From HGM11501 sp045123995 (GTDB lineage Bacteria; Bacillota; Clostridia; CAKSNL01; HGM11501): a DNA stretch of 64,000 nt. The stretch is taken from NCBI GenBank assembly GCA_045123995.1, contig JBGVKY010000014.1, positions 186,001 to 250,000 of the forward strand. Reading direction: 5' to 3'. Positions 26,140 to 34,458 of this stretch are shown here, one piece after another (within the stretch, counting starts at the first letter, position 1; every line of letters starts with the position of its first letter). Position numbers and translations under genes: made by a program. The notes under the pieces were generated by a model. The model was not told the DNA's origin and did no database searches. It saw only the letters and a list, made by a program, of their open reading frames with translations.

Positions 26140-26850
26140 ATGGAACTTGAAATAGCATATCTTTATCATGACCTTTTAAATACCTACGGGGACGAAGGAA
26201 ATATAAAGATACTTAAAAAAAGGGCAGAAAGCCGTGGTATAAAGGTTAATACAGAAAGAATATCCGTTGGTGACAGCATAAAATCAGCGGACATACTCTT
26301 TATCGGCGGAGGCCAGGATAAGGAACAAAAAATTGCCGCAGAGGATCTCATTAAAAATAAAAAAGACTTCTTGGAAGGCTACTTAAAAGACGGAGGTTCT
26401 GGTCTTTTTGTCAGCAGCGGTTTTGAGATAATGGGAGATTATTTCTTTGATGAAGCAGAAAATAAAATAAAGGGAGCATCAATTCTTCCCATTCATACAG
26501 AGTTTGGCGGTGAAAGAAGGACAGGGAATATCTTTGTCAGAAGCTCCCTTGAAACATTAGTGGGTTTTGAGAATCACGGCGGAAGAATCTATCTTGATGG
26601 CGGAGAATCTTTGGGTGAAGTGATTTTGGGATTCGGCAACAACGTAAGAGATAAAACCGAGGGCTGTGTATATAAAAACTTCTGGGGGACCAATATGCAC
26701 GGACCGCTTTTATCCAAAAATCCCGCTTTTGCGGACAATATCATAAGAAGTGCCATGATAAGAAAATATGGCTCATTTGTTTTAGAGCCGCTTGACGATT
26801 CGTTGGAACTTTTGGCAAAGAAGAAAATTACAGAAAGATTTATTAGGTGA
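26140..26850 (+). CDS. gatD: GatD-like glutamine amidotransferase subunit lacking the catalytic cysteine
   Basis: 236 residues of the CobB/CobQ-like class I amidotransferase fold: LYHDLLNTYGDEGNI at the N-terminus, FIGGGQDKEQ, VGFENHGGRIYL and the C-terminal NMHGPLLSKNP with the catalytic His187. The nucleophile elbow, normally reading (A/V)xCGGYQLLG, reads FVSSGFEIMG here; Ser92 (AGC, 26413-26415) stands at the Cys position and Ser93 at the first Gly. Everything else is intact and the gene follows murT by ten bases. Either the subunit cannot hydrolyse glutamine, or it depends on free ammonia, or serine serves in its place. It overlaps the convergent AI-2E-type gene by eight bases. Confidence 0.88.
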   Translation: MELEIAYLYHDLLNTYGDEGNIKILKKRAESRGIKVNTERISVGDSIKSADILFIGGGQDKEQKIAAEDLIKNKKDFLEGYLKDGGSGLFVSSGFEIMGDYFFDEAENKIKGASILPIHTEFGGERRTGNIFVRSSLETLVGFENHGGRIYLDGGESLGEVILGFGNNVRDKTEGCVYKNFWGTNMHGPLLSKNPAFADNIIRSAMIRKYGSFVLEPLDDSLELLAKKKITERFIR

Positions 26851-27805
26851 TTAAGGATAAAAATCTTCTTAGTATAATTTTTACCGAGGCGAAGACGGGA
26901 ACTCCGAAAATCATTCCAAATACACCGAAAAAGGACGAGCCCAAATAAATGGCGATAAAGGCAGAAGCAGGGGAAATATCCACGCTTTCGCCTTTTATTT
27001 TTGGGGAAATTATGGTGTTTTCCAAAATCTGAGATAATAGTATGCCCAAAAAGGCTAAAAAGGCGGAAAAGGGAGAGGTTAAATAAGCCGCTGCAACAAT
27101 AGGTATTCCGCCTAAAAATGGGCCTACTGTTGGTATAAGGCAGAAAATCCCATAAATTAAAGAAAGTACAATTGCAGAATCAACCTTTAAAATTAAAAGT
27201 AAAACAAAAGTGATGGCAGAAAGAAATAAGGAAACCGTAAGCTGACCTATAAAAAAACTTTTGAAAGTCTGGTCAATTTCTCTTATAGCAGGAATAAGCT
27301 TTTCCTTGAGAGGGGTGGGAATAATAGAAGTCAGGGCTTCTTTTAATGAATCAATATCCCGTAGAAAAAAACAGGAAAGGACAATGGCAAAGGCAGAAGA
27401 GATTAAAAAAGAAAAAGTTCCTGATAAAAAAGATGCAATATCCTCTGCTTTTTCGGAAAGGTAGGAATAAATGTTTTTTTCCGAGAAGGTCAGGGAGGGA
27501 AACTTTTCAAATACAGCCGAAGTTAAAGAGGGGAGCTTTTTAATTATATTTTCTATTCCCGATAAAGTGGAAGGCAGAATGAAATAAATCAAAAGAGACA
27601 GAGCACCTATGATTATTACGTAGAATAAAATTGCTGCTAGAATTTCAGGCATTCTTTTAGATAAGGTTTTTACAAAAGGATTGGCAATATATGTTAAAAT
27701 CAAGGCCGCTAAAATTGGCGTAAAAACCGTTTTTAATTTATCTCCGTAGAAAAATATTAAAGCACCCAGTGCTAAAACGAAAGGAAAAATAAAAGATTTT
27801 TTCAT
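26843..27805 (-). CDS. AI-2E family (TqsA/PerM-like) transporter
   Basis: 320 residues, about eight membrane helices, with the family blocks GQLTVSLFLSAITF, LIYGIFCLIPTVGPFLGGIP and QILENTIISPKIKGESVDISP. Members export autoinducer-2 or act as Na+(Li+)/H+ antiporters, so the substrate is open. AGGGGA precedes the ATG. Last gene of a minus-strand group with the small membrane protein and the PRC-barrel protein. Confidence 0.88.
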   Translation of the reverse strand: MKKSFIFPFVLALGALIFFYGDKLKTVFTPILAALILTYIANPFVKTLSKRMPEILAAILFYVIIIGALSLLIYFILPSTLSGIENIIKKLPSLTSAVFEKFPSLTFSEKNIYSYLSEKAEDIASFLSGTFSFLISSAFAIVLSCFFLRDIDSLKEALTSIIPTPLKEKLIPAIREIDQTFKSFFIGQLTVSLFLSAITFVLLLILKVDSAIVLSLIYGIFCLIPTVGPFLGGIPIVAAAYLTSPFSAFLAFLGILLSQILENTIISPKIKGESVDISPASAFIAIYLGSSFFGVFGMIFGVPVFASVKIILRRFLSLIT

Positions 27806-27823
27806 AAAATATCCCCTTTATGT

Positions 27824-27841
27824 AGCGGGCAAAAGCCCGCT
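27824..27841. terminator. GC-rich hairpin between the small membrane protein gene and the AI-2E-type gene
   Basis: AGCGGGC AAAA GCCCGCT, a 7-bp perfect stem. A short T run follows on the plus strand but not on the minus strand, where the genes lie, so it may be an mRNA stability or processing hairpin rather than a terminator. Confidence 0.4.
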
Positions 27842-27842
27842 T

Positions 27843-28019
27843 TTAAAACATATCTGCAAAAGATTCCATGGCAGTACCTATTGCTTTGGCAACATTTCTG
27901 CTTTTTTTGCGGATACATCTTTTCTTTTTGCCGGAAATGGGGTCAAGTAAGACAAATGCAACCATTCCTAAAACTGCACCTGCCGCCATTCCGGTAGAAA
28001 ATTTAACTGATTTCATCAT
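27843..28019 (-). CDS. Small single-helix membrane protein, YtxH-like
   Basis: 58 residues: MMKSVKFSTGMAAGAVLGMV starts a membrane helix that is followed by DPISGKKKRCIRKKSRNV, a basic stretch, and a short amphipathic end. A glycine-rich helix followed by a basic tail resembles YtxH-type envelope proteins. AAGGAG lies five bases upstream of the first ATG (eight from a second ATG at 28016). The first ATG overlaps the PRC-barrel stop as ATGA, indicating coupled translation. Confidence 0.7.
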   Translation of the reverse strand: MMKSVKFSTGMAAGAVLGMVAFVLLDPISGKKKRCIRKKSRNVAKAIGTAMESFADMF

Positions 28020-28534
28020 AGTAACTCCTTATGGCTTATGGCTTTCAGGCCTTTTAATCTGGGTGTAACAGAGGGATTTTCTGCCTTTAATATTCCGTTT
28101 TCTTCATTTAACGAGGTAAGGCGTAAAATCTTTCTTCCGTTAATGATATCGTCTGCAATACTTCCGCCGATTAAAAGCTCTGTAAGAGAACCCATTTCCA
28201 TGTCGAAATATCCGTCTTTAACGGTTCCGATATTAACACTCTTGCTACCAGAAACTGTTCTTTTCCCAATCATTTCCTTGAAACTTAAAACTTCAGCTTT
28301 AGGATTTTTAATAAATTTGGAGCCGGGACCCACAACGGACACTTCGCGGGTTCCAAAATAAATTATATCCTTTGGAGAAAACAGTCGGTTTTGGTAAATA
28401 AGACTTCTGTTTTTTGCCACGATTCCGAAAATTTCGGTGGAATTTTCTTTTATAAAAACATCTGAAACGACTCCGAGTTTTCTCCCTGAAGGGTACTGAA
28501 TAACAGGTGTATTTAGAAGCGAATAATAATTCAA
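28016..28534 (-). CDS. PRC-barrel domain protein
   Basis: 172 residues. The N-terminal block LLNTPVIQYPSGRKLGVVSDV is the first half of a PRC barrel, and KDGYFDMEMGSLTELLIGGS suggests a second PRC-like half. PRC barrels act in RNA processing (RimM) and in sporulation proteins of the YlmC/YmxH group; which applies here cannot be told. The start is TTG at 28534, with GGACGG upstream. First gene of the PRC / small membrane protein / AI-2E-type group. Confidence 0.72.
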   Translation of the reverse strand: MNYYSLLNTPVIQYPSGRKLGVVSDVFIKENSTEIFGIVAKNRSLIYQNRLFSPKDIIYFGTREVSVVGPGSKFIKNPKAEVLSFKEMIGKRTVSGSKSVNIGTVKDGYFDMEMGSLTELLIGGSIADDIINGRKILRLTSLNEENGILKAENPSVTPRLKGLKAISHKELL

Positions 28535-28640
28535 CTTAACGGCACCGTCCTTTTTTTATTGCTCAAGTGAGCATTCATATTATGGACGGATTTTTTATGG
28601 GGTATACTTGTAAATGAAAGGATAACTTTAAAAAATATGT

Positions 28641-28928
28641 AGGGGACGTAAAAATATGTTCTTTACATCCCCTTTTTGGGGGATAGGGAAAAAAGTTTCA
28701 GAACGGACAAAGCTGAGCTGACAAAGCCTATATGGCTTTGTCAGGTTACCCGAAGGCGTACAAAGGTACGTCGAGAGGCGAAGTTTGTTCGTAGCAAAAA
28801 GGCTTAAACTCTAAAAAACAAATGAAATGAGCTTTTTAGTTAAAGTCAGGAAGTCTTAAGTTTTATAGACTACCTTCATCTTGTTTTATTATCTACTTTT
28901 TGCATTCTGGACTTTTTTTACATCCCCT
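28641..28928. repeat. Structured non-coding element with terminal inverted repeats (MITE-like or small RNA)
   Basis: The only gene-free stretch over 300 bases (28535-28942) is mostly this element. Its ends, AGGGGACGTAAAAA (28641-28654) and TTTTTACATCCCCT (28915-28928), are inverted copies with one mismatch. Inside, a long-range stem (28703-28711 with 28784-28792) encloses two hairpins: TGACAAAGCC/GGCTTTGTCA at 28719-28743 and GGCGTAC/GTACGTC at 28755-28772. A terminator-like hairpin, GGGGACGTAAA/TTTACATCCCC plus five T, occupies 28642-28677. No coding frame is evident. It could be a miniature mobile element or an RNA gene. Confidence 0.5.
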
Positions 28929-28942
28929 TATAAAAATATTTT

Positions 28943-29485
28943 TTATAATTCCATTTGCTTTCCTAAAAATCCTGCGGCAGATTCTGCCAATTTTTCATCA
29001 ACTTCCTTGACTTCTTTTTGTCCGTCGTCAATGAGTATAACAGAGCCGATAGGATCTCCTTCGGAAATAATGGGCATAACAACTCCGGCAGAATATTTGT
29101 CTATGCCGTCTGCGATTTCGCAGCGTTTAATCTGACCGGGCTTTAACACGAAACTGGTACGCTCTGAGATTAACTGTTCAAGCTCACGGCTCAATCTCTT
29201 TTCTGCCAGCTCCTTTTTGGGAACGCCGTAAACAGCGATTATATTGTCCTTGTCAGTTATGCAGACACTTCTGCCTGCGGTCTTACCTAATGTTTCGGCG
29301 TAGTCTGCCGCAAAGGCACCAAGCTCTCCTATGGGAGAGTATTTTTTGAAAATCACTTCACCTTGTGAATTGGTATAAATTTCCAAAGGGTCGCCCTCGC
29401 GTATTTTTAAAGTTCTTCTTATTTCTTTTGGAATAACTACTCTGCCCAAATCGTCAATTCTTCTTACAATTCCTGTTGCTTTCAT
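28943..29485 (-). CDS. spoVT: Stage V sporulation protein T (AbrB-type regulator with GAF-like domain)
   Basis: Transcription factor that adjusts sigma-G-dependent gene expression in the forespore. About 180 residues. Residues 1-50 are the AbrB swapped-hairpin DNA-binding domain (KATGIVRRIDDLGRVVIPKE, LKIREGDPLEIY). The rest is the SpoVT GAF-like domain (GRSVCITDKDNIIAVYG, ISEGDPIGSVILI). Start ATG 29485 follows AAGGAG, so the longer frame to 29533 is not used. The ribosome site is inside a long hairpin. It implies an organism with a sporulation programme. Confidence 0.93.
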   Translation of the reverse strand: MKATGIVRRIDDLGRVVIPKEIRRTLKIREGDPLEIYTNSQGEVIFKKYSPIGELGAFAADYAETLGKTAGRSVCITDKDNIIAVYGVPKKELAEKRLSRELEQLISERTSFVLKPGQIKRCEIADGIDKYSAGVVMPIISEGDPIGSVILIDDGQKEVKEVDEKLAESAAGFLGKQMEL

Positions 29486-29491
29486 ATATAG

Positions 29492-29544
29492 AAACTCCTT
29501 TTCTGCTAATATTACGTTTCTTATTGTTAGCAAAAAAGGAGTTT
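29492..29544 (-). promoter_or_regulatory. Leader hairpin that sequesters the spoVT ribosome binding site
   Basis: On the minus strand AAACTCCTTTTTTGCTAA (29544-29527) can pair with TTAGCAGAAAAGGAGTTT (29509-29492) with a single mismatch. The AAGGAG of spoVT is in the right arm and fully paired. Confidence 0.6.
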
Positions 29545-29577
29545 TTATGTAATTATTTTCTGGAATATAGTGGTTTT

Positions 29578-31911
29578 TTATTTTAATGTTTTTATATAAG
29601 AAAGCATTAAAGTAAGATATTCATCTTCTGCTTTTTTATAGGATATAGATTTGATTTTCTTTTCGGGATGAGGGTTTTCAAAGGGGAAATCAAATGTGGA
29701 GATTGTTTCTCCCAAATCATTTTTTCCAAAGGTTACAGGGTCTAAAGTCCATGTTCCCATATAACCCATGTGATGATATAAATGCTCACGTCTGGGAGCT
29801 CCGTAGAGGGTTTTGTAGGATAAAATGTTTTTGCCGTACTCTATGGGGAGTTTTACTTTAGTTCCGTCCTCGTAATGTATTATATAATCTCCCACCATAT
29901 AGCCTCTCTCCCAAGCTCTTCTCATACGGGGATAAATTGTTGCATGATTGAAAATAATTCTCTTTGCAAAGTCGTCAATTTTTATTTCTGTATCATCTAT
30001 AGCGTTGGGGGTTGAAAACTCTTTCAAGTCCTTGGGAATTTCCTTTTCTGTCTTTTCAGGGAAATAAGTTTTTTCCGCATTAAGGACTTCTACGCCTCTG
30101 AGCTTGTCACGCATGACTTTCTGGATGGAGGTAATAAAGCTGTTATAGATAAAACGGTTATGCTCATCATAGTCTTCTGTATTTGTGAGCATCTGTGACA
30201 AATACATGACATCATAAAATTTTCCATGCAGGGAATAAAGGTCTTCGTTGGTGGCAACCCAGGTGGAAAGCTGCCCTCCGCACATATCTTCCTTGCCCAT
30301 TCTTCCTTTAAAGTTTCTGTAATGGGAGGAATATAAGTTACCAACCAAAACATTAAAGCCTTTACCTAAAACCTCGTCCTCGTTTTCACTTGAGTGATAG
30401 AAATACCATCTGAAATCAAGGAAAAGAATGTCTTTCGGTATTTTGTTTATGGCTTCGTTAGCATAATCTTTGGCGATTTTTACGGGATGAACCATGTCAG
30501 ACCACATCATAACTTTAAGTCCTCTTTTTGTGATGTAGTCATAAAGTCTGTTTATGTGCATGGCCAGAAGGTCGGATAAATCCTTGCCCTTGCACTTTTC
30601 GCAAAGACCCATCTGGTAAACTTCGTCATGGCCGATGTGTACATATTCTCTAGGTGATACAACTTCCAATATTTCGTCAATCAAATCGAAAATTATTTCA
30701 TAGCTTTTTTCGTTTGAGGGGCAATAGCTGTGAGGGTACATGGGTGTTTCCTCAAGCGGATCAACTTCTGCAATTTCAGGATGAGCGTAGGTTATATACT
30801 GAACGTGTGAAAGGCTCTGAATTTCAGGAACAAAGTTAAAGCCCAAGTCTTTTATAAAAGAAATCAAATCTTTTACATCGTCTTTTTCTAAAAGATGTCC
30901 ATCTGCTCCCATTTTTGCATGGGGGAAAGGAGGCTGGAGTCCCCTGCGGGCATTTTCGCAGCCCGTTTCCCAGGCTTCGCTTATTTCAGGATGTTTTGAA
31001 AAACGCATACCGCCTGCAAATTCCATTATAATCATATTGTATCTTAAAGGAAGAAGTACATAGCGGAAAAGATTTTTAGCAAAGGTAAAGTTTTCTTTGC
31101 TGGGAAGCCCCATATGAAAGCCTCTTATTTTCTGGGACGGTGTATCGTCAAGGTGGAATTTACGAAGAGAATTTCCGCAGCCCAGAACTTTTATAACCAC
31201 ATAAGCTCCGCTTAAAAGAGTGAGTCTTTCAGATGCGATTATTCTTATTTCTTCGTCATTTGCATAAACCACACATCTTTCGCCTTCGTAATCAGAAGAT
31301 GTGTTTTTTTCGATAATAAGATTTACGCCGTTTTCATTATTTATTTTGCCCGAAAGCTCTTCAACTAAAAACTGTTTTGTAAAAAGAGAATCGGCATCAT
31401 CAGAAGGGGTTATGATTTCATTGATATTAACGAAACCTTCATCGAAGGTTAAATTCTTGGGATAAGGATAAACCAAAGGCTCATCGGGATTTACTATGCC
31501 CCAGAAATTAACGTCTTCTATAGAAAGTGTTTTAAATCCAGGGAATGAATTTGCATTGGTTAAAGGATAAATTCTCAAGGTAAGTCTATCTGTTTCTTCA
31601 GTGACGGGAACTAAAATTTCGTTTTCAATAAGATGGTCGCGGGCCATATTATAAAGGGAGTATGCACCTACAACCTTATTGTCAATTATGGCTTCTATTT
31701 TGCTTATAGAGTCCGGTTCTGCTTTAAGGGATACTGCACCTATAAAGCTTTTTTCTGAAAGTTCGTAATTTATGTCAAGTACGGAGTCGAAAATGTAATC
31801 CCATTTCCATATAGCTTTTTCGTCAATAGTTTCAGAGGGTGGAAAAGGAAGGTTTGTGTCTATATGGGTATATGTTACCTTTTTGATATTTTCTATAAGT
31901 CCGGCTTTCAT
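29578..31911 (-). CDS. Glycoside hydrolase family 20-type enzyme (N-acetyl-beta-hexosaminidase-like)
   Basis: 777 residues without a signal peptide, so cytoplasmic. The middle part is a GH20 barrel: KIRGFHMGLPS opens it, FVPEIQSLSHVQYITYAHPE is the substrate-binding strand and HIGHDEVYQMG near 425 carries the Asp-Glu pair used in substrate-assisted catalysis. A CxxC pair in GLCEKCKGKDL follows the active site. The N-terminal 240 residues include a GH20b-like domain; the C-terminal 200 are not recognised. It probably cleaves imported GlcNAc- or GalNAc-containing sugars. It lies 12 bases downstream of an EamA transporter, opposite an AraC regulator. Confidence 0.82.
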   Translation of the reverse strand: MKAGLIENIKKVTYTHIDTNLPFPPSETIDEKAIWKWDYIFDSVLDINYELSEKSFIGAVSLKAEPDSISKIEAIIDNKVVGAYSLYNMARDHLIENEILVPVTEETDRLTLRIYPLTNANSFPGFKTLSIEDVNFWGIVNPDEPLVYPYPKNLTFDEGFVNINEIITPSDDADSLFTKQFLVEELSGKINNENGVNLIIEKNTSSDYEGERCVVYANDEEIRIIASERLTLLSGAYVVIKVLGCGNSLRKFHLDDTPSQKIRGFHMGLPSKENFTFAKNLFRYVLLPLRYNMIIMEFAGGMRFSKHPEISEAWETGCENARRGLQPPFPHAKMGADGHLLEKDDVKDLISFIKDLGFNFVPEIQSLSHVQYITYAHPEIAEVDPLEETPMYPHSYCPSNEKSYEIIFDLIDEILEVVSPREYVHIGHDEVYQMGLCEKCKGKDLSDLLAMHINRLYDYITKRGLKVMMWSDMVHPVKIAKDYANEAINKIPKDILFLDFRWYFYHSSENEDEVLGKGFNVLVGNLYSSHYRNFKGRMGKEDMCGGQLSTWVATNEDLYSLHGKFYDVMYLSQMLTNTEDYDEHNRFIYNSFITSIQKVMRDKLRGVEVLNAEKTYFPEKTEKEIPKDLKEFSTPNAIDDTEIKIDDFAKRIIFNHATIYPRMRRAWERGYMVGDYIIHYEDGTKVKLPIEYGKNILSYKTLYGAPRREHLYHHMGYMGTWTLDPVTFGKNDLGETISTFDFPFENPHPEKKIKSISYKKAEDEYLTLMLSYIKTLK

Positions 31912-31923
31912 AATATAACCTCC

Positions 31924-32796
31924 TTAAAATATTCCTATTACAATTATTGACAATACACCTAGTATTAGCCCTGCTATCTGTGCTTTTTTATAACGTTCCT
32001 TAAAAAACATAATAGATATTATACAGGTTAAAACCATGCTTCCCATGTGATAAATGGGAAATTGTATAGTGGCGGGCAAACGGCCTGTCAAAACTGTATT
32101 CACGAAGTTAAGAAAAGCGATTAAAAGACCGCCCAGTAAAATGACCCTGTAGTGCTTTTTTAGGGATTCCTTTTCGGGATTTTTTCTGTCAGTAAGCTTG
32201 TAAAATATGTAGGAATATACTGATGCAAGAAAAAGTGTAACACTTAAAAAAACCTTGGTTTCAAAAGTGAAGGGAGAGTACTGGTGGGTTTTCTGGAGTA
32301 CTGCAGAAATGCCCGATAAAAACATGGCAGAAAAAGCGGTGAGGATCCATTGGTATTGAATTTTTCCTGTCTTTTTCGGATTTAATATTAAATAGAGAGA
32401 AAAAAGAAGTATTAAAACACCTAAAATCTGAATTAAAGAGATGGGCTCATCCCAGAGAAAATAGCCGAATACTATGGGAACTAAAAAACCCAAAGAATAT
32501 ATAAAGCTCGTAAGTGAGGCAGAACCTTTTTCCATGGCCTTTATTTCAAGAAGCTGGGAGGAAACTAATGTGGCTGAAAGAAAAAAGGAGATTGAAAGTG
32601 AAAAGGGAGATATGAAAAAACCGTCTTTTTTTTCTGCCAGGGAGAAAATTCCTAAAATCAATGATGCTATTAAGAATAATAAAGAGTTGATTTTCGCGGA
32701 TTTTTTTGCGGAGTTGGCACTTTTGGCAATTTCCTTACACAACACAACCTTACCCACAGAAAAAAGAATTGATAAAACCAGTAATAAATATGACAT
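31924..32796 (-). CDS. EamA/DMT-family transporter
   Basis: About 290 residues with ten membrane helices and the internal duplication of drug/metabolite transporters. The second half includes FPIYHMGSMVLTCIISIMFFKERYKKAQIAGLILG, whose acidic FFKER end is typical for EamA repeats. The start at 32796 is preceded by AGGGAAG; the longer frame to 32850 has no such site. It precedes the GH20-type gene, so uptake or efflux of its sugar substrate or product is a fair guess. Confidence 0.82.
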   Translation of the reverse strand: MSYLLLVLSILFSVGKVVLCKEIAKSANSAKKSAKINSLLFLIASLILGIFSLAEKKDGFFISPFSLSISFFLSATLVSSQLLEIKAMEKGSASLTSFIYSLGFLVPIVFGYFLWDEPISLIQILGVLILLFSLYLILNPKKTGKIQYQWILTAFSAMFLSGISAVLQKTHQYSPFTFETKVFLSVTLFLASVYSYIFYKLTDRKNPEKESLKKHYRVILLGGLLIAFLNFVNTVLTGRLPATIQFPIYHMGSMVLTCIISIMFFKERYKKAQIAGLILGVLSIIVIGIF

Positions 32797-32929
32797 TTCA
32801 ACACTTCCCTGATTGACAAATTTGTTTTTTTTCAGTATAATTGTTAACATAGGTATATCACATAAGGGATTTTAATTATATAACACATAAACAAAAAGTA
32901 TAACAAATCTATTATTTTTTGGGGTTAGT

Positions 32930-33787
32930 ATGGAAAATTCAAATGTTGTTTTTATACGGAAAAGACTAAAGGGGCAGGATTTCAGTGCCGTTTGCGTGGA
33001 TTATCAGGTGGGGAAAACAGAGACGTTTGCCCATTGGCACGACGCCTGCGAAATTCTTTATGTAAGAAAGGGTGAAGTAAGAGAGTTTTCCAACAATACC
33101 TGGAGCAGAGCTGTGCCCGGAATGATGTATTTTGTTCCACCGGGAAAAATTCACTGCTTCATAACTGAGGATGCCGCAGCAGATAAAATAGTGGTTGGCT
33201 TTTCCCAGAACATCGTAAACACCGACGAAAGAGAAAAGGGAGGATTTTTCTTTCCGCTGGAAATTCAGGTAAACGACAAATACTGTCAGTTTGATATAAG
33301 AGACAATGAAAGAATAAAAAGTCTCTTGTGGAGGCTTGTGGAAGCTGAAAGCATGAAAAGTCCCATGTCAACCTTAATACAGAAAGCATGTGTTTTGGAG
33401 ATTTACGCTTTTATACTTGATTGCTGGGAGAAAGAAGGCATTTTAGAAAACATAGGAAAAAATCCCATAACGGAAAGAATACTTTCGCTTTTCTATGAAA
33501 ATCCTCTGGAGGCTCCAGGTCCTTATGATATGGCGAAAAATCTCAAGATAAGCTACAGCCATATGAACAGTCTTTTGAAAAAAGAAGTGGGTTTAAGCTA
33601 TACAGAGATTTTAATGAATACAAAGCTTGAAATGGCAAAAAAGCTAATCTTATCAACAGATATGAGTATAACGGATATTGCTTATGCCTCAGGCTTTTGC
33701 GACACCAGTTATTTTATAAAAATGTTCAAAAAAAACACAGGGGTTTCCCCGGCAAAATACAGACAGAATATAAAAAACAATCCTTGA
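32930..33787 (+). CDS. AraC-family transcriptional regulator
   Basis: 285 residues. The N-terminal cupin sensor begins at HWHDACEILYVRKGEV and contains the PGMMYFVPPGKIHCF loop. The C-terminal 100 residues hold two helix-turn-helix units; the second, DIAYASGFCDTSYFIKMFKK...GVSPAKYR, is the classic AraC signature. The gene is divergent from the EamA/GH20 pair, and shared intergenic DNA suggests it controls them in response to a sugar. It ends in a terminator shared with mnmM. Confidence 0.93.
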   Translation: MENSNVVFIRKRLKGQDFSAVCVDYQVGKTETFAHWHDACEILYVRKGEVREFSNNTWSRAVPGMMYFVPPGKIHCFITEDAAADKIVVGFSQNIVNTDEREKGGFFFPLEIQVNDKYCQFDIRDNERIKSLLWRLVEAESMKSPMSTLIQKACVLEIYAFILDCWEKEGILENIGKNPITERILSLFYENPLEAPGPYDMAKNLKISYSHMNSLLKKEVGLSYTEILMNTKLEMAKKLILSTDMSITDIAYASGFCDTSYFIKMFKKNTGVSPAKYRQNIKNNP

Positions 33788-33809
33788 CAAAGTCAAGGAT
33801 TGTTTTTTT
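33772..33809. terminator. Two-way terminator between the AraC gene and mnmM
   Basis: AAAAAACAATCCTTGAC pairs with GTCAAGGATTGTTTTTT around AAA, and T runs end both strands. It contains or touches the stop codons of the convergent genes. Confidence 0.9.
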
Positions 33810-34359
33810 CTATTATTATAAATATAGGAGGACAGCTCTTGCGGTTTAAAAAGGACTGAAGCATTACTGTATATTTTTTTTGATCTAAGTTTTCGAGGAA
33901 GGATAAAAGAGCATCCCTTTCTTCAAAGCCCGTATCTCCTCCATAGTAGGAGCAGACCGCGACAAACCCAGCATCTTCCAAAATATCCAAGGAGGCTGAA
34001 ATTGCCTTTATGCTGGTTTCGGCGTGGGAGAAAATACTGTGGTCTCCTCCCGGAAGAAATCCTAAGTTGAAAACAACTGCTTTGGCGCTTTTTACATAGT
34101 TTTTTATATTTCCGTGACTGTCCAAAATCAAAGAGGCGTTTTTAACATTATTTTCTTCTAAAAGTTCTTTCGTTGATTTTAAGGCTTCAGGCTGAATATC
34201 AAAGGCAAAAACCTTTCCTCCATCTCCTACAAGTGTAGATAAAAGAAGGGTATCTCGGCCTCTTCCCATAGTGGCATCTATTACTGTATCACCTTTATTT
34301 ATATGTGTTTTAAGATGCTCATGGCAGAGTTTTAAGGCATTTTTATCATGGTAAGTCAT
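33793..34359 (-). CDS. mnmM: tRNA wobble-uridine methyltransferase, MnmM/YtqB type
   Basis: 188-residue class I SAM-dependent methyltransferase. The SAM loop is DATMGRGRDTLLLS, the acidic ribose-contact residue is in FAFDIQPEAL, and the family-specific NLGFLPGGDHS replaces the usual N/DPPY-type motif. This is the YtqB family, shown in B. subtilis and S. aureus to methylate nm5s2U to mnm5s2U in tRNA. Start ATG at 34359. Confidence 0.85.
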   Translation of the reverse strand: MTYHDKNALKLCHEHLKTHINKGDTVIDATMGRGRDTLLLSTLVGDGGKVFAFDIQPEALKSTKELLEENNVKNASLILDSHGNIKNYVKSAKAVVFNLGFLPGGDHSIFSHAETSIKAISASLDILEDAGFVAVCSYYGGDTGFEERDALLSFLENLDQKKYTVMLQSFLNRKSCPPIFIIIEKNNP

Positions 34360-34411
34360 TTAATCACCCGTATTTATATTAACACAAATAATTGGAAAAA
34401 GCAATTAAGAC

Positions 34412-34440
34412 TTGTAATAAAAAAAGTTATATGTTATTAT
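34412..34440 (+). promoter_or_regulatory. Promoter for the DUF5662-like gene
   Basis: TTGTAA, a 17-base spacer and TATTAT, 18 bases before the ATG; weak match. Confidence 0.4.
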
Positions 34441-34458
34441 ATTAAATGAGGTGAAAAA

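Noticed and set aside
28700..28800. SRP RNA, 6S RNA or tRNA-like gene
   Set aside because: No GGAAG SRP loop, no 6S central bubble pattern with a matching closing stem, and no T-loop or CCA-type cloverleaf.
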